NCBI GenBank assembly: GCA_002410325.1 | Contig: DHRK01000019.1 | Coordinates: 23,355 to 87,354 of the forward strand | Origin: Syntrophomonas sp. UBA5314 | Lineage (GTDB): Bacteria > Bacillota > Syntrophomonadia > Syntrophomonadales > Syntrophomonadaceae | DNA: 64,000 bases | Reading direction: 5' to 3' | Shown here: piece by piece, positions 43,256 through 50,899 of the stretch | Position numbering within the stretch: position 1 is the first letter of the stretch | Layout: each line of letters starts with the position of its first letter | Made by a program: the position numbers and the translations under genes | Notes under the pieces: generated by a model | What the model saw: the letters and a program-made list of their open reading frames with translations, nothing else | The model's database searches: none | What the model was told of the DNA's origin: nothing

Positions 43256-44317
43256 ATGTTTAAACAGTCTGACGGAATGCCTGGTTCGCGTTTAGGGAAA
43301 CCGGGGCTGGTACTGGTGCTCTTGCTGTTACTCATACTGGCCTTATCCGGGTGCGGAGTAAAAAATTCATCCGCCCAGCAAGACAAGCCCGTATTGGTTC
43401 TCGCTGACGCCAGCTGGGACAGCATCAAAGTACATAACCGCATCATGGGGTTTATTATTAAGAACGGTTATGGTTATCCAGCCCCCGATTATCGATTCGG
43501 AGACACCCTGCCGCTGCTGCAAGGCCTTTCCAAGGGAGATATAGACATCTATTCGGAAATTTGGGCAGACAACATTAAGGAAGCGTGGGATGCGGCGCTG
43601 GCTGACGGTTCGGTTAAAGACCTGGGGGCTAATTTTCCGGATGCTCCCCAGGGCTGGTATGTTCCTACTTATATGATCAAGGGCGATGCAGAGAGAGGAA
43701 TTAAAGCAGTCGCCCCCGATCTCCAATCTGTTTCCGACCTGCCAAAATACTGGAAACTGTTCAAAGACCCTGAGGTTCCTAGCAAAGGGCGTTTTCACAA
43801 CAGCCCTCCCGGGTGGATATGCTCTGCTATTAACGAAACGAAAATAAAGACGTATGGATTGGATAGTACCTATAACGTATTCAGCACCGGATCAGATGCG
43901 GCCCTGGTTGCTTCGATGGTGGCCGCCTATGAAAAGGGTGTGCCATGGTTGGGATATTACTGGGAGCCTACCTGGGTTATGGGTAAGATGGATATGACCT
44001 TGTTAGAGGAACCAGCCTATGACGAGGCCAAATGGAACAATGAAAAGGATCGGGGATGTGCTTATCCGGCCGCTAAGGTACCGATAGGGATAAACAGCGA
44101 ACTGGAAACGACCGCGCCGGAATTGGTGGAGTTCCTGAGCAAGTACTCCACGACCCTGGCCCAGAACAACGCTTTCCTGGCTTACATGAACGCCCACGAT
44201 AACGATGTGGATAAAGCAGCTATTTATTTTCTGAAACAATACCCGGATACCTGGAAAGCATGGATTCCGGTAGAAGTGGCCCAGAAAGTGGATGCCTCCT
44301 TGAAAGAGGTGCAATGA
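43256..44317 (+). CDS. Glycine betaine/proline-type binding lipoprotein
   Basis: OpuAC/ProX-like substrate-binding protein of 353 residues. A lipobox ALSGC puts the lipid Cys near residue 33. Aromatic residues that can form the cation-pi cage for quaternary amines are in DASWDSIKVHN, EIWADNI, GWYVPTYM and YYWEPTWVM. The ATG preceded by GAGGAGGG is preferred to one 54 bp upstream. It is the first gene of the riboswitch-controlled operon and overlaps the ATPase gene (ATGA). It should bind glycine betaine or a similar osmoprotectant outside the membrane. Confidence 0.9.
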   Translation: MFKQSDGMPGSRLGKPGLVLVLLLLLILALSGCGVKNSSAQQDKPVLVLADASWDSIKVHNRIMGFIIKNGYGYPAPDYRFGDTLPLLQGLSKGDIDIYSEIWADNIKEAWDAALADGSVKDLGANFPDAPQGWYVPTYMIKGDAERGIKAVAPDLQSVSDLPKYWKLFKDPEVPSKGRFHNSPPGWICSAINETKIKTYGLDSTYNVFSTGSDAALVASMVAAYEKGVPWLGYYWEPTWVMGKMDMTLLEEPAYDEAKWNNEKDRGCAYPAAKVPIGINSELETTAPELVEFLSKYSTTLAQNNAFLAYMNAHDNDVDKAAIYFLKQYPDTWKAWIPVEVAQKVDASLKEVQ

Positions 44318-45234
44318 TCATGTCAGATAATTCCCACCCTATTGTGGAGGTGGAACACCTGTGGAAAGTGTTCCCGTCCGATCCCAAACGTTATTGTTTT
44401 AATGCCGAACTGATAGACCAGCACCTGGCCGATGGTTGCGTGGCAGCCGTCCGCGACGTTTCTTTTCAAATTAAAACCGGTGAAGTGTTCATTATCATGG
44501 GCCTTTCCGGAAGTGGGAAGTCAACCTTGATCCGTTGCCTTTCGCGTCTGATCGAACCAACTGCCGGCCAGGTAAGAATCAACCACCAGGATGTTACGGC
44601 CATGGATAGCAAGCAGTTAACGGAATTTCGCCGGACTGAAGCCGCCATGGTCTTTCAGCATTATGGGCTGCTTCCCCATCGCAACGTGCTGGACAATGTT
44701 TCCTTTGGTCTAAAACTGAGAGGAATGGAACGCCCGGAACGGGATGAAAGGGCGCGGGAAGCAATAGAAAAGGTAGGCTTGGGGGGCTGGGAAACCTACT
44801 ATCCGGAGCAGCTTTCCGGGGGCATGCAGCAGAGAATCGGCATTGCCCGGGCCCTGGTGCAGGATACTAAAATCCTGTTGATGGATGAACCCTTCAGCGG
44901 GCTTGACCCGCTCATCCGCCGGGAGATGCAGGATGAACTGCTGCGCTTGCAAGGTGAACTGCATAAAACCATCGTATTTGTCACCCACGATGTTTCAGAA
45001 GCAATACGCCTGGGAGATCGTATGGCAGTGATGAAAAACGGGGTTTTTGTTCAGACCGGAACCCCCCGGGAAATAATAACGAACCCGGTTGATGACTATG
45101 TTCAAAGGTTTGTACAGGACGAGCAGAAAATATCCCATATTGCGGAAGATCGCCATAAACAGAGCAAAGTTCTCAGCCTGGAAGCACGAAGCAATGAAAA
45201 GTCCGGGCATAAGAAAGCCCAATCGGGGAGGTGA
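44314..45234 (+). CDS. Betaine transporter ATPase without CBS domains
   Basis: ProV/OpuAA-like ATPase of 306 residues. Walker A GLSGSGKS, signature LSGGMQQR, Walker B ILLMDEPFSGLDP and H-loop His in VTHDVSEA. The usual tandem CBS module, which senses ionic strength or c-di-AMP in other OpuA systems, is missing; the chain ends soon after NPVDDYVQRFV with a short basic tail. Control by osmotic state therefore probably rests mostly on the upstream riboswitch. The ATG overlaps the previous stop by 4 bp. Confidence 0.9.
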   Translation: MIMSDNSHPIVEVEHLWKVFPSDPKRYCFNAELIDQHLADGCVAAVRDVSFQIKTGEVFIIMGLSGSGKSTLIRCLSRLIEPTAGQVRINHQDVTAMDSKQLTEFRRTEAAMVFQHYGLLPHRNVLDNVSFGLKLRGMERPERDERAREAIEKVGLGGWETYYPEQLSGGMQQRIGIARALVQDTKILLMDEPFSGLDPLIRREMQDELLRLQGELHKTIVFVTHDVSEAIRLGDRMAVMKNGVFVQTGTPREIITNPVDDYVQRFVQDEQKISHIAEDRHKQSKVLSLEARSNEKSGHKKAQSGR

Positions 45235-45239
45235 GGGAC

Positions 45240-46073
45240 TTGTTTCCACCGTCATTGGAACATCACATTGCCCCTTATATAAGCGATCTGGTAAAGTGGT
45301 TGCTGCAGAAGTTAACCCCCTTTTTTGATGCATTTAATGACACCGTGTTAAGCATTCTGCTGCAAATTGAACATGTTCTCATCACCATACCCTGGTGGAT
45401 ATGGATTACACTGGCAGTTGCAATTTGCTGGTTCCTGACCCGGCATATAGGCAAAACCCTGCTTCCCGCATTCCTGCTCTTGACGGTAGGCGTTTTCGGC
45501 CTCTGGGAGGTGATGATGGAGACCATGGCAGTTATTATCGTAGCAGTGCTGCTCGCCTTATTGGGGGGAATTCCCATGGGCATTGCCATGGCGGTTTCGG
45601 ATCGGGTCAACGCCATTTTTACTCCTATACTGGATGCCATGCAGACCATGCCCAGTTTCGTGTACTTGATTCCAGCCTTGATGTTTTTCGGTCTGGGCAA
45701 AGTACCGTCCGTCTTGGCAACTTTCATTTACGCCGTACCTCCCGTGCAGCGTCTTACCAACCTGGGGATCCGCCAGGTATCAGCTCAGGTACAGGAAGCC
45801 GCCCTGGCCTTTGGGGCCACCCCCTGGCAGTTAATGCGTGAAGTGCGCCTGCCTCTGGCCATGCCCTCCATCCTGGCCGGAATCAACCAGACAACTATGA
45901 TGGCTCTGGCTATGGTGGTAATCTGTGCCATGATCGGCGGCGGAGGAGTGGGTGAAGTGGTACTGGTATCGGTTAATCGTATGGATGTGGGCCGGGGCTT
46001 TGAAGCAGGATGGGCCATAGTGGTCATGGCCATCGTTATTGACCGTATTTCCCAGAGCCTGATCAAACGGTAA
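45240..46073 (+). CDS. Betaine transporter permease (ProW/OpuAB-like)
   Basis: Membrane subunit of 277 residues with about six helices and the EAA loop AALAFGATPWQLMREVRLP. DAMQTMPSFVYLIPALMFFG and MIGGGGVGE are family marks. A TTG start 8 nt after GGGGAGG is preferred; the GTG at 45231 overlaps its own ribosome site. Last gene of the betaine operon. Confidence 0.9.
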   Translation: MFPPSLEHHIAPYISDLVKWLLQKLTPFFDAFNDTVLSILLQIEHVLITIPWWIWITLAVAICWFLTRHIGKTLLPAFLLLTVGVFGLWEVMMETMAVIIVAVLLALLGGIPMGIAMAVSDRVNAIFTPILDAMQTMPSFVYLIPALMFFGLGKVPSVLATFIYAVPPVQRLTNLGIRQVSAQVQEAALAFGATPWQLMREVRLPLAMPSILAGINQTTMMALAMVVICAMIGGGGVGEVVLVSVNRMDVGRGFEAGWAIVVMAIVIDRISQSLIKR

Positions 46074-46106
46074 GAACCAAGGCTGATGAAGCCATTCCCG
46101 TGACTA

Positions 46107-46133
46107 GTATATTCGTGCCTATCATTTGGGCTG
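46107..46133 (+). repeat. Dispersed repeat, copy A
   Basis: A 27-bp stretch (core GTATATTCGTGCC, then ATTTGGGC) that recurs almost unchanged at 63929-63956. It lies in the 67-bp gap between convergent genes. Confidence 0.55.
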
Positions 46134-46140
46134 CATCAAG

Positions 46141-46887
46141 CTATCCCCTACCGTTCTTCTCCACAAGGTGCTTCCAGTAGCGCTCGGGCATGCACTGTTT
46201 TTGCAGCCGGGGGTTTTTGCGGGTGGAGATGGCGATGCTGTCGTAATACTGCCTCCAGAGCCTCTGGTAGTATTGTTCATCCTGTTCCAGCTCCAGTTTC
46301 TGCTTCAGGGTAAAGCCGGTCGAAACCCATTCTTTGCGGTTAAAAACCACCGCCAGGTCGCGGCGCAGGTCGTGGATGATCCAGTTTTGATCGGAAAGCC
46401 GGCTGGCAAAATGGGGGGCCAGAAGTTCAAGCACATTATGGTCGGGTTCCAGGGCGGCGTAATAAATATCGCCCTGATAGAGTTGAAACCGCACCAGACC
46501 CAGCAGCCGGTGTTGTTCTGTTTTTACTTTCCCGGCTAACTTGTGAACCCGGTGGACCCTTTCATCGGCGAGACGCAGGTCAACCCCGGGCCCCAGCTTC
46601 CAGCCCAATCGGAGGTATTCATATATCCACATTCCAGCCCGGGGATGTTCGCTGAGGTAGGCGCAATAGGCGTTGCCCAGGGCCCCCGAACTGATTTTGG
46701 AATCGATCGCGTCATATACCCGGGCCGCCTTGTCTTCATCGCAGGCGATGTGCTCCCGGCGCACGAAAAGCTGCCTGTTGAAGGAGCCGGCCGGGACGAT
46801 TTCCTGGGGTTGCTGCCGCCGGTAGTATATTTCGTATATGGTGGTAAGCAGCCCGTCAAAGCTGCCGTCATAGGTGTAGCAAAGCAT
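46141..46887 (-). CDS. TIGR03915/DUF4130-type DNA-metabolism protein
   Basis: Protein of about 248 residues of the family paired with a radical SAM protein in many Bacillota (TIGR03915, DUF4130). Marks include CYTYDGSFDGLLTTIYE at the N-terminus and FNRKEWVSTGF, with YYQRLWRQYYDSIAI near the end. The family is predicted to act with the neighbouring radical SAM-HhH protein in DNA repair or base modification; the reaction is not known to me. The ATG overlaps the stop of that gene by one base (TGATG), so the two are translationally coupled. Confidence 0.88.
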   Translation of the reverse strand: MLCYTYDGSFDGLLTTIYEIYYRRQQPQEIVPAGSFNRQLFVRREHIACDEDKAARVYDAIDSKISSGALGNAYCAYLSEHPRAGMWIYEYLRLGWKLGPGVDLRLADERVHRVHKLAGKVKTEQHRLLGLVRFQLYQGDIYYAALEPDHNVLELLAPHFASRLSDQNWIIHDLRRDLAVVFNRKEWVSTGFTLKQKLELEQDEQYYQRLWRQYYDSIAISTRKNPRLQKQCMPERYWKHLVEKNGRG

Positions 46888-48197
46888 CACAATTCTCCTG
46901 TTATAAGAGATAGAGGGGTTTCGCCGGAAACCGGCTCCAGCCAGGATGAAAACAGGGTGGGCTGCTCATACTGGCCTTTTTTTACGGCTGATGGAGACTT
47001 ATTTAAAGACAGGCGGGGGCGCAGCAGGTGTTCCTCCATGGCCGCCGACCCGTTGTATTTGCCCCGGCAGGTAATGAAATACTGGGCCCGTTTCATCACC
47101 ACCCCGATGCGTTTCAGGTCGTCAAAGCCGAGCCAGGCCGCCCTCCTCGCGACCAGAATCCGCCGGGCTGATTTGACGCCTATGCCGGGAACCCGCAGTA
47201 GCTTTTCATAGTCGGCCCGGTTGATTTCCACCGGAAAATAATGCAGGTTGCGCAGAGCCCAATCGGTCTTCGGGTCGTAGTCTTCGGCGAAATTGGGATT
47301 TTGCTCGTCCAACAATTCCCCGGCATGAAACCCGTAGAAGCGCAGCAGCCAGTCGGCCTGGTAGATACGGTGTTCGCGAAGCAAGGGCGGTTTGACCAGG
47401 TCGGGAAGATTGGGATGCCGGGCCACCGGTATATAGGCCGAATAATAGACTCTCTTTAAATGGAACTTGTGGTAGATGGACTCGGAAAGCCTCAATATCT
47501 GCAGGTCGGGGTCGGGGGTGGCTCCCACGATCAACTGGGTGGTCTGCCCGGCAGGCACAAACAGGGGCGCCTTCCGGGATTTTTTTCGTTCCTCCTGGGC
47601 GGCCGTTATATGCGAGTTCAGGAACGACATGGGCTTTATGATGGCTTCCTTTTTCTTCTGGGGAGCCAGAAGCTTCAGCCCTTGCTGGGAAGGCAGCTCG
47701 ATATTGACGCTCATGCGGTCCGCATAACGCCCCGCTTCTTCAATCAGACGGGTGTCGGCTCCGGGAATGGTCTTCAGGTGAATGTAGCCGTTGAAGCGGT
47801 GTTCCTCCCTGAGCTTCTTAACCGTCCGCAGCAGCATTTCCATGGTGTGGTCGGGAAGGGTAAACACCGCCGTGCTCAAGAACAACCCTTCTATATAGTT
47901 GCGGCGGTAGAAGTTCATGGTCAGGTCGCATATTTCTTCAGGGCTCAGAGTGGCCCGGGGAATGTCGTTGGAAACCCGGTTGACGCAATAGGAGCAGTTG
48001 TAGACGCAGTTATTGCTCTGCAGGATTTTGAGCAGGGAAATGCAGCGCCCGTCATCCGACCAGCTATGGCAGATGCCCATAGCGGCGCTGTTCCCTACTC
48101 CCCCGGGCTGATTGGTGCGCTTGCTGCCGCTGGACGAACAGGATACGTCGTATTTGGCGGCATCAGCCAGGATCTTCAACTTTTCAATGGTATCCAT
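46887..48197 (-). CDS. Radical SAM protein with helix-hairpin-helix (TIGR03916-type)
   Basis: Putative DNA modification/repair radical SAM protein, 436 residues. The CX3CX2C cluster site is NNCVYNCSYCVNR. A helix-hairpin-helix DNA-binding motif, LLRVPGIGVKSARRIL, lies in the last third. The ATG opening MDTIEKLKILADAAKY is used; an upstream extension lacks a ribosome site. The protein and its DUF4130 partner form a two-gene operon. Family knowledge supports an action on DNA; the chemistry is undetermined. Confidence 0.88.
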   Translation of the reverse strand: MDTIEKLKILADAAKYDVSCSSSGSKRTNQPGGVGNSAAMGICHSWSDDGRCISLLKILQSNNCVYNCSYCVNRVSNDIPRATLSPEEICDLTMNFYRRNYIEGLFLSTAVFTLPDHTMEMLLRTVKKLREEHRFNGYIHLKTIPGADTRLIEEAGRYADRMSVNIELPSQQGLKLLAPQKKKEAIIKPMSFLNSHITAAQEERKKSRKAPLFVPAGQTTQLIVGATPDPDLQILRLSESIYHKFHLKRVYYSAYIPVARHPNLPDLVKPPLLREHRIYQADWLLRFYGFHAGELLDEQNPNFAEDYDPKTDWALRNLHYFPVEINRADYEKLLRVPGIGVKSARRILVARRAAWLGFDDLKRIGVVMKRAQYFITCRGKYNGSAAMEEHLLRPRLSLNKSPSAVKKGQYEQPTLFSSWLEPVSGETPLSLITGEL

Positions 48198-48324
48198 GCC
48201 GCATCGCTCCGAACATATATTCTGCAATTCATTGTAACACAAAATCCCGCAAAAAGAACAAGCGTTCTATAGACATGCTATATTTTTCCCCTGGAATAAT
48301 TTATATTAAAATATAACGGGGTGA

Positions 48325-48966
48325 ATGGATGTGAAAGGTGAAACCAGGGATTTTGATCGGGACGCCGCCACCTGGGACGAAAATGCCGGGCGGGTCAAGA
48401 TGGCTGCCCATATAGCCAATTCCATAAAGGATGCAGTGGCTCTACATAGCGGTATGGACGTGCTGGACTTTGGCTGTGGAACCGGGCTCCTGACCCTGCA
48501 GCTGCAGCCATTGGTCAAAAGCGTTAGCGGCTATGACAGTTCCCGAGGTATGTTGAAGGTGCTGGAGGATAAAATTGCCAAACGGAATATAGGCAATGTA
48601 AGCACCGCGTATATTGATATTGAACAAGGCGGTGTTTTAGAAGGTTCTTATGACCTGGTGGTGTGCAGCATGACCCTGCACCACGTGCGGGAGCCCCAAC
48701 TGCTTATCAATCAGTTCAAAAACGTTTTAAAAAGCGAAGCTTGCCTGTGCATTGCCGACCTGGACAGCGACGGAGGACTGTTTCACGGGGCCCACCGCGA
48801 AGGCGTCTTTCACAACGGATTTGATCGGAACATGCTGCGAGGGACCTTGAGAGAAGCGGGTTTTTACAATATTCAGTTTAGCACCGCAGCCGAAGTAGTG
48901 CGCTTCATTCCCGGCGGGCTGCGCCCCTTTACCATTTTTTTGGCCACCGCCCGGAAGAGCTCCTAA
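48325..48966 (+). CDS. SAM-dependent methyltransferase
   Basis: UbiE/Methyltransf_11-like enzyme of 213 residues. Motif I VLDFGCGTGLLTL, acidic end of strand 2 in GYDSSRGML, and the motifs YDLVVCSMTLHHV and CLCIADLDSDGG. Short and soluble, with the usual DF.RDAATWDEN opening of class I enzymes of this type. GGGGTGA precedes the ATG. Its small-molecule substrate is unknown. It is divergent from the radical SAM pair and is followed by the nif leader, apparently as a separate unit. Confidence 0.85.
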   Translation: MDVKGETRDFDRDAATWDENAGRVKMAAHIANSIKDAVALHSGMDVLDFGCGTGLLTLQLQPLVKSVSGYDSSRGMLKVLEDKIAKRNIGNVSTAYIDIEQGGVLEGSYDLVVCSMTLHHVREPQLLINQFKNVLKSEACLCIADLDSDGGLFHGAHREGVFHNGFDRNMLRGTLREAGFYNIQFSTAAEVVRFIPGGLRPFTIFLATARKSS

Positions 48967-48990
48967 ATCATTATCATGCGAATGAATAAT

Positions 48991-49051
48991 GTATACCTGA
49001 CCCTGATGTATTGAATATCGCTTACCGGAGGTATATACTAACCCATATAAT
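48991..49051 (+). promoter_or_regulatory. Probable nif promoter with inverted-repeat operator
   Basis: A TATAAT box at 49046-49051 lacks a good -35 box. GTATACCT (48991) and AGGTATATAC (49029) form an interrupted inverted repeat just upstream, possibly a regulator site. No sigma-54 GG-GC pair or NrpR-type GGAA-N6-TTCC site is seen. Confidence 0.45.
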
Positions 49052-49068
49052 ATGATTATTGGCAAGGG

Positions 49069-49102
49069 AGCCTCCGATAACTTTTCGGGGGCTGATTCTT
49101 TT
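49069..49102 (+). terminator. nif leader hairpin 1
   Basis: AGCCTCCGA pairs with TCGGGGGCT (one G-U) around a 7-nt loop and is followed by GATTCTTTT. Confidence 0.65.
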
Positions 49103-49131
49103 CCTACAGGTTCATAAGTTTAAAGGCAACG

Positions 49132-49163
49132 AAGCCTTAAATCCTCCAGGATTTAAGGCTTTT
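49132..49163 (+). terminator. nif leader hairpin 2
   Basis: A perfect 13-bp stem, AAGCCTTAAATCC with GGATTTAAGGCTT, around a 4-nt loop and followed by TTGAT. Confidence 0.7.
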
Positions 49164-49175
49164 GATATGTTGAGT

Positions 49176-49220
49176 AAAGGCGCTTGAACGGACTTATCGT
49201 CCTGGAGGCGCCTTTTTCAT
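49176..49220 (+). terminator. nif leader hairpin 3
   Basis: AAAGGCGC pairs with GCGCCTTT, with an inner GGAC/GTCC stem, followed by a T-rich end. It lies 97 bp upstream of nifH. Confidence 0.75.
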
Positions 49221-49316
49221 TTTGGGGTGCTGAACAATGCTCATAAACAGTCAGCAATGGCGCTTTGGCTCAGGAGAGGATGCAAGGCGCCGTCAATATT
49301 TTTAGGAGGGATGAAC

Positions 49317-50138
49317 ATGAGACAGATCGCTATTTACGGTAAAGGTGGGATTGGCAAGTCAACCACCACCCAGAATTTGACCGCTGGTTTAGGCGAAATG
49401 GGGCACCAGGTTATGATCGTGGGCTGCGACCCCAAGGCTGATTCGACCAGACTGGTTTTGGGCGGCCTGGCCCAAAAGAGCGTGCTCGATACCCTGCGCG
49501 AAGAAGGCGAAGAGATCGAGCTGGAAAGCATCATGAAATCAGGGGTTTTTGGAATAAGATGCGTAGAGTCGGGCGGCCCCGAACCGGGGGTGGGCTGCGC
49601 CGGCCGGGGCATCATCACCTCTATAAACATGCTGGAAAGCCTGGGGGCCTATACCGACGATTTGGATTACGTTTTCTACGATGTTCTGGGCGACGTGGTC
49701 TGCGGAGGTTTTGCCATGCCCATACGGGAAGGCAAAGCCCAGGAAATCTATATTGTGGCCAGCGGTGAGCTGATGGCCCTTTACGCAGCCAACAATATAT
49801 CCAAGGGTATTCTCAAGTTCGCCAGCACGGGCGGCTGCCGCCTGGGGGGCATTATCTGCAACAGCCGCAAGGTGGATGGAGAACGCGACCTTTTAGAAGC
49901 CTTTGCCAAGGAACTCGGCAGCCAGATGATCTATTTCGTCCCCCGCGACAACCTGGTGCAAAGAGCGGAAATAAACAAAAAGACGGTAATCGACTTCGCT
50001 CCCGCCGAAGCTCAGGCCGACGCCTATCGCGGCCTGGCCAAAGCCATCGCCGAAAACGACATGTTTGTAGTTCCCCAGCCCATGGAACAGGACCGTCTGG
50101 AAGACTTGATGATGAAACACGGTTTTCTGGGACTCTAA
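49317..50138 (+). CDS. nifH: Nitrogenase iron protein NifH
   Basis: Homodimeric ATPase that delivers electrons to the MoFe protein, 273 residues. P-loop GKGGIGKST; cluster-bridging cysteines in GVGCAGRG and GDVVCGGFAMP; Arg in CAGRG that serves for ADP-ribosylation in some bacteria. The second ATG, 6 nt after AGGAGGG, is used. It opens the operon nifH-I1-I2-D-K-E-N-B-anfO-like, behind a leader with three terminator-like hairpins. Confidence 0.97.
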   Translation: MRQIAIYGKGGIGKSTTTQNLTAGLGEMGHQVMIVGCDPKADSTRLVLGGLAQKSVLDTLREEGEEIELESIMKSGVFGIRCVESGGPEPGVGCAGRGIITSINMLESLGAYTDDLDYVFYDVLGDVVCGGFAMPIREGKAQEIYIVASGELMALYAANNISKGILKFASTGGCRLGGIICNSRKVDGERDLLEAFAKELGSQMIYFVPRDNLVQRAEINKKTVIDFAPAEAQADAYRGLAKAIAENDMFVVPQPMEQDRLEDLMMKHGFLGL

Positions 50139-50159
50139 ATTGGTGAGGAGGAATTGTCT

Positions 50160-50486
50160 ATGTTGATGATCAGAGCCATAATCCGACCGGAAAAAGTGGG
50201 TCAGGTTTTATCCGAACTGAGCGATGCAGGTTTTCCGGCGGTTACCAAGATCGATGTTATGGGCCGGGGCAAACAAAAGGGGGTCAAAGTCGGCGACGTT
50301 TTCTATGATGAAATCCCCAAAGAGATGCTGATGATGGTAGTCAACGATGAGGATAAAGACGACGTGATCAAGCTCGTTATGAAAAATGCCAAAACCGGGC
50401 AAAAAGCTGCCTTTGGAGACGGCAAGATTTTCGTCAGCCCGGTATTGGAGGCCTACACCATAAGCTCCGGGAACAACGAGCTTTAA
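50160..50486 (+). CDS. nifI1: PII-like regulator NifI1
   Basis: GlnB-family protein of about 108 residues. Opening MLMIRAIIRPEKVGQV, T-loop region KIDVMGRGKQKG, and FGDGKIFVSPV near the C-terminus. In methanogens and clostridia NifI1 and NifI2 together bind 2-oxoglutarate and ATP and block the MoFe protein when ammonium is sufficient. Location between nifH and nifD is the diagnostic arrangement. GGAGG lies 8 nt before the ATG. Confidence 0.95.
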   Translation: MLMIRAIIRPEKVGQVLSELSDAGFPAVTKIDVMGRGKQKGVKVGDVFYDEIPKEMLMMVVNDEDKDDVIKLVMKNAKTGQKAAFGDGKIFVSPVLEAYTISSGNNEL

Positions 50487-50500
50487 GGGAGGTTTGGCTT

Positions 50501-50884
50501 ATGAAAGAAGTAATAGCCATTATCCGGATGGACATGATCAATAAAACCAAAGAAGCCCTTTTAAAAGCCGGCTTTCCCGCCCTCACTGCCACCAAGGTCC
50601 TGGGGAGGGGCAAGAAAAAAGTCAACTTTACCTTGATCGAGGACCTGATTGCTGAAAGCGACTACAGTTCGCCGGCCCTGGCTGAATCGATATCCGAAGG
50701 GCACCGGCTTATTCCCAAAAGGCTTTTATCTATTGTGGTCAAGGATAATGAAGTGGGTCATCTGGTTGAAACCATTATCGCGGTTAATCAAAAAGGCAGT
50801 CCCGGTGACGGAAAAATATTCGTACTCCCGGTTACCGACAGTGTAAGGGTAAGGACCGGTGAGAACGGCGAGATTGCCATATAG
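50501..50884 (+). CDS. nifI2: PII-like regulator NifI2
   Basis: Second GlnB-family protein, 127 residues, with KEVIAIIRMDMINKTK at the start, the T-loop region KVLGRGKKKVNFTLIED and a GDGKIFVLPV end. It pairs with NifI1 as the post-translational switch of nitrogenase by nitrogen status. GGGAGG precedes the ATG; the gap to nifI1 is 14 bp and to nifD 15 bp. Confidence 0.95.
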   Translation: MKEVIAIIRMDMINKTKEALLKAGFPALTATKVLGRGKKKVNFTLIEDLIAESDYSSPALAESISEGHRLIPKRLLSIVVKDNEVGHLVETIIAVNQKGSPGDGKIFVLPVTDSVRVRTGENGEIAI

Positions 50885-50899
50885 TTGGAGGTGCTGTTC

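Noticed and set aside
47460..48272. 270-residue plus-strand frame
   Set aside because: Antisense to the radical SAM gene; no recognisable domain or start signal.
49046..49316. Sigma-54 promoter or NifA site for nifH
   Set aside because: TGGCAAG near 49060 lacks the properly spaced TTGC element, and no TGT-N10-ACA site was seen.
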